From Oricola indica (GTDB lineage Bacteria > Pseudomonadota > Alphaproteobacteria > Rhizobiales > Rhizobiaceae): a DNA stretch of 64,000 bases. Position 1 is the first letter of the stretch. Each line of letters starts with the position of its first letter. The notes beneath the pieces are model-generated. The model did not search any database. It had not been told where the DNA came from and saw only the letters and a program-made list of their open reading frames with translations. Position numbers and translations under genes: made by a program. The stretch covers positions 129,501 to 193,500 of the forward strand of contig NZ_JAINFJ010000006.1 of NCBI RefSeq assembly GCF_019966595.1, given 5' to 3'. This document shows, piece after piece, positions 61,156 to 64,000 of this stretch.

Positions 61156-62036
61156 CGGTTGCGGCCCCCGCTTAGCCGCATCAGCTGGAAGTTCAGCACC
61201 GACACGATGATGACCATGATGAAAAGCACAACCGCCACGGCAGCGGCGCGGCCGCCCTGGTCGGACTGAAACGCGCGCTGGAAAATATAGTAGACCATGA
61301 CGAGGTTGTCGTTCGGCCTGCCGCCGGTCGAGAACAGGTAGACCTGGTCGAAGATCTTGAGCTGCACGATCAACTGGATCGTCAGCACCAGCGACGTGAC
61401 CGGCCAAAGCAGCGGCCATGTCACCTTCCGGAACGTGGTCCAGCGCGTGGCGTTGTCCAGCGACGCGGCCTCGTAGATTTCGCGCGGGATGGCGCGCAGT
61501 CCGGCGAGGAACAGCAATACGGAAAAACCGCAGGTCCACCAGACCGTGACAAAGGCGACCGCCGGCATGAACCAGGCTGTCACCTTGAAGATCGGCACCC
61601 GGTCCATGCCGAAGAAGTCGAAGAGATGCATCGCAATGCCGAACTGGAAATTCAGCGTCCAGTCCCACAGGCGATAGACCACGGATACGGGCAGGATGTA
61701 GGGCAGGAAGAAAAGCGCCAGGACCAGCGCCTGCAGCCGCCCCGACAGCCGCGTCACACCCAGCGAAATGCCGAGCGCCACCACTGTACCCGGGATCACG
61801 GTGAGCAGGACGAAATAGGCGGTGTTCCAGAACGCGGTGTCGAAGCGTCGATCGCGCGGCAGCCGTTCGTAATTGTCCAGCCCCACAAAGTCCCCGCCGC
61901 CGATCAGCCCGGCGTCGGTGAACGAAAGCAGGAACATCTGCACGGTCGGATAGATGAAGATCAGTGCGTAGACCGCGACGAACGGTGCGATCAGCAAATA
62001 GGCGACCAGCGCTTCTTTTCCGGGATTACGGATCAA
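61152..62036 (-). CDS. Carbohydrate ABC transporter permease, MalF type
   Basis: A 294-residue inner-membrane protein with six hydrophobic segments. The EAA loop is IYEAASLDNATRWTTFRKVTWPLLWP (~188-213). LIAPFVAVYALIFIYPTVQMFLLSFTD opens the protein as in other CUT1 permeases. It pairs with the MalG-type subunit downstream. A GC-rich hairpin lies upstream, after the binding-protein gene. Confidence 0.93.
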   Translation of the reverse strand: MIRNPGKEALVAYLLIAPFVAVYALIFIYPTVQMFLLSFTDAGLIGGGDFVGLDNYERLPRDRRFDTAFWNTAYFVLLTVIPGTVVALGISLGVTRLSGRLQALVLALFFLPYILPVSVVYRLWDWTLNFQFGIAMHLFDFFGMDRVPIFKVTAWFMPAVAFVTVWWTCGFSVLLFLAGLRAIPREIYEAASLDNATRWTTFRKVTWPLLWPVTSLVLTIQLIVQLKIFDQVYLFSTGGRPNDNLVMVYYIFQRAFQSDQGGRAAAVAVVLFIMVIIVSVLNFQLMRLSGGRNR

Positions 62037-62066
62037 TTTCCTTCCCCTGCGCCGCTAAATGGAAAT

Positions 62067-62092
62067 CCGGGGCGACACAAAGGCCGCCCCGG
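62067..62092 (-). terminator. Intercistronic hairpin between the sugar-binding protein and permease genes
   Basis: Eight-bp stem CCGGGGCG/CGCCCCGG (62067-62074 with 62085-62092) and 10-base loop. No strong T-run follows, so it may stabilise the binding-protein mRNA more than end it. Confidence 0.55.
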
Positions 62093-62103
62093 CCGGGAGT
62101 AAC

Positions 62104-63384
62104 CTACTGCATGTCGTTCAGTTCATACTGGATTTCCTCGACCGCCTCGGACGGTTCCATTTCGCCGTTGAGCGTCGGCACAAAATAGGTCGACATGACG
62201 TCGAAGATCGGGCCGGCGACCCCGGCAAGCGGCGTCTTCGGGTCGAATATCATGTTCTCGGTCAGGCTGGAGTAGGTGGCGTTCGGTTCCATCGCCTTGT
62301 ACTCGTCGGACGCCGTGACCGGGCCGTAGGCCGGGATGTGTCCGGCGGTTGCCCAGAACAGCGAATTCTTCGAGATCCAGCTCATTACTTCCAGAACCGC
62401 CGCCCGTTTCTCGGGCGTCATCTCCTTGCCCTTGTTGGCCGGAATGGCGAAGGCGTGGCTATCGGCATAGGTCGACGCATGGTCGAAGATCACCGGCAGT
62501 TCCACAGCTCCCCATTCGAACAACTTGCCCTGCTCGTGCAGGTCGGTCATCGTCGGAACTTCCCAGACGCCGTTGATCATCATCGCAGCTTCGCCGCTGG
62601 TGAACAGCGCCACGGTGGCGGGATAGTCGGTGTAGGTGGATTGCAGGCCCTCATTGGTCCATTCGGCCAACACGCCCAAGGCGTTCTGCAGCTTTTCCTT
62701 GTTGTCGCCGGCAAGGAACTCGCCGTCGGTCATCAGTTCGCCGTCCTGCTGGCCCATCAGGGAATAGATGGTGCGGAACATGAAGTTGCCGTCGGCTGTC
62801 ACGCTGCCAAGCGGGAACTTGACGGAACCGGCATCCTTGAGCGCCTGCAATGTCGCGGTGAAGCCCTCGCGGCTATCGATGCCCTTTGGCGTTCCGTCGT
62901 CGTTGAGAAGGCCTGCCTCGGCGAGCACGTCCTTGTTGTAGTAGAGAACGATGGGGTGGGTATCGAGCGGCACGGCGTATTGCTTGCCGTCGATCGTCAC
63001 GGCATTCCAGGTCGCATCGGCATAGTCGTCCTCGGACAGGCCCATCGTGGCCCAGTCGTCGGCGGTGATTTCCTGCAGGATACCCTGGTCGACGGCCAGC
63101 GGAATGCGGCTGGCATGGTAGGTCATGATGTCCGGCGCCTCTCCCACGGCAGCCGAAGTCTGGACCTTCGAGTAGAACGGAACGCCCCATTCCAGCGTGG
63201 TCGCGTCGATGGTGATCTCGCCTTCATGCGCGGCATTGAAATCCGAGATCATCTGTTTCATGCGCACGCCGTCGCCGCCGCCGAGAAAATCCCACCAGAC
63301 AACGGTTTCCTGCGCCTGCACGGATGTGGTCATCAACGCCGTGGCGACCAGCGCAGTTTTTGCAAAGCTACTGTAGTTGAACAT
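62104..63384 (-). CDS. Sugar ABC transporter substrate-binding protein (family 1)
   Basis: A 426-residue periplasmic receptor. The signal peptide covers about 24 residues (ending SVQA). VVWWDFLGGGDGVRMKQMISDFNAAH and the ligand-cleft blocks EAPDIMTYHASRIPLAVDQG and YAVPLDTHPIVLYYNKDVLAEAGL are typical of CUT1 receptors. Because a GH51 arabinofuranosidase gene precedes it on the same strand, the ligand may be an arabinose-containing sugar; this is an inference from context. Confidence 0.92.
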   Translation of the reverse strand: MFNYSSFAKTALVATALMTTSVQAQETVVWWDFLGGGDGVRMKQMISDFNAAHEGEITIDATTLEWGVPFYSKVQTSAAVGEAPDIMTYHASRIPLAVDQGILQEITADDWATMGLSEDDYADATWNAVTIDGKQYAVPLDTHPIVLYYNKDVLAEAGLLNDDGTPKGIDSREGFTATLQALKDAGSVKFPLGSVTADGNFMFRTIYSLMGQQDGELMTDGEFLAGDNKEKLQNALGVLAEWTNEGLQSTYTDYPATVALFTSGEAAMMINGVWEVPTMTDLHEQGKLFEWGAVELPVIFDHASTYADSHAFAIPANKGKEMTPEKRAAVLEVMSWISKNSLFWATAGHIPAYGPVTASDEYKAMEPNATYSSLTENMIFDPKTPLAGVAGPIFDVMSTYFVPTLNGEMEPSEAVEEIQYELNDMQ

Positions 63385-63435
63385 CTGCTTCTTCCTCCCT
63401 GGGTGTGCGGCCTCCCAGCCGCGGTAAAGTCTTTC

Positions 63436-64000
63436 CTAGAGCTGCACCCTGATCATTGAGTAGGAATGCTGCGGTACGGTGACCGCGACCTTGCCGCCGG
63501 AGATCGAAGCTCCTCCCTTCGTCTCGGGCTTCACGTTTTCAGGGTTCGCCTCGGTATTGGTTGCTTCGAGATCGTCATGCTTGATCAGCGTGTGCTCGAT
63601 AGATTTCGCCTCCCCGAAACCTTCGACGGAAATCTCGATATCCATCGGCTCCGCGCCGTTTCGGTTGACGGCGAAGAAGGTCAGCGTTCCGGCATCGCTG
63701 TCATGGACGCCGGCGATATCCAGATAGCTGACGCCGCTTGCTATGTCGGCGTCGTAGGACGGGCAGTCCACATCGAGCTGAAGCGCGGTGCCGCGCCCGA
63801 AGCGCGAGGCGAAATGGAAGGGATGGTAAATCGTCTGCTTCCACGCGCCGCCGCCGGGCGAGGTCATGATCGGCGCGATGACGTTCACGAGTTGGGCGAT
63901 ACACGCGATGCGGACCAGGTCCGAGCGCCGGATGAAGGTGTTGAGGATGCAGCCGACCTGCAGCACGTCCTCAAAATTGTAGATGTCCTCCAGAAGCGCC
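63436..64000 (-). CDS. GH51 alpha-L-arabinofuranosidase, C-terminal part (5' partial)
   Basis: The last ~187 residues of a protein that continues past the right edge of the window. The stretch ALLEDIYNFEDVLQVGCILN and VRIACIAQLVNVIAPIMT is the conserved end of the GH51 barrel; SPGGGAWKQTIYHPFHFAS and the C-terminal beta domain follow. The catalytic glutamates lie outside the window. The enzyme releases L-arabinose from arabinan or arabinoxylan oligomers, probably in the cytosol after uptake. It starts the operon with the binding protein and two permeases. Confidence 0.9.
   Translation of the reverse strand, partial: ALLEDIYNFEDVLQVGCILNTFIRRSDLVRIACIAQLVNVIAPIMTSPGGGAWKQTIYHPFHFASRFGRGTALQLDVDCPSYDADIASGVSYLDIAGVHDSDAGTLTFFAVNRNGAEPMDIEISVEGFGEAKSIEHTLIKHDDLEATNTEANPENVKPETKGGASISGGKVAVTVPQHSYSMIRVQL

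Overview
This 64 kb window is chromosomal DNA of a GC-rich alphaproteobacterium, most likely a member of the Hyphomicrobiales (Rhizobiales). The gene content points that way: a heterotetrameric sarcosine oxidase operon, fused indolepyruvate:ferredoxin oxidoreductase, several TRAP transporters, a CobW plus WD40 pair, a FeeM-like N-acyltransferase, an aa3 oxidase subunit IV, a darcynin gene and many TetR/LacI/MarR/LysR regulators. The genus cannot be fixed from the sequence alone. No rRNA operon, insertion sequence, integrase or CRISPR array is present.

Layout. 1-11.5 kb: the 3' part of a muramidase, KDPG aldolase, an orphan TakP-like TRAP binding protein, a glutamine-amidotransferase-like hydrolase, a DMT transporter, a LacI/hydroxyacid dehydrogenase pair, a MarR regulator, a VTT membrane protein and an 8-oxoguanine deaminase/creatininase operon. 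11.7-21.6 kb: metal-related genes (CobW GTPase, WD40 protein, DUF1007/NicO nickel-cobalt exporter) mixed with a TetR/darcynin module, a tRNA-Cys-like relic beside an AT-richer orphan gene, and ornithine decarboxylase behind a long structured leader. 21.6-26.6 kb: an L-fucose/erythronate-type dehydrogenase operon, a double GNAT protein, an aminotransferase and a TetR regulator.

27-34 kb: a self-contained dicarboxylate-type TRAP locus, made of dctP, an intercistronic terminator, dctQ and dctM, plus a DctB/DctD-like two-component pair. A sigma-54 promoter and two inverted repeats lie ahead of dctP. 34-37 kb: molybdate ABC transporter modABC and a short ModE-like regulator. 37-40.6 kb: a TerB/DUF533 protein and a second TRAP permease pair with no binding protein; its large subunit ends in a collagen-like repeat tail. 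41-49.6 kb: indolepyruvate oxidoreductase, a GGDEF-EAL protein, a FeeM-like synthase, the oxidase subunit, a TPR lipoprotein and ribosomal protein S21.

50-56.3 kb: the sarcosine oxidase operon soxB-x-soxD-soxA-soxG, interrupted by a small exported cysteine-containing protein and preceded by an orphan intrinsic terminator that suggests an sRNA or a regulated leader. 56.3-64 kb: a MaoC hydratase, a DUF2156 protein, and a sugar ABC system whose ATPase converges on the permease/binding-protein genes and a partial GH51 alpha-L-arabinofuranosidase.

The window looks like a catabolic chromosome region. I see no single gene cluster that clearly forms an undescribed defence or biosynthetic system. The strongest candidates for new biology are the split TakP-type TRAP system with its repeat tail, the extra gene inside the sox operon, the orphan terminator before sox, and the tRNA-Cys relic with its orphan neighbour. 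All functional calls rest on reading motifs by eye; no database search was run.
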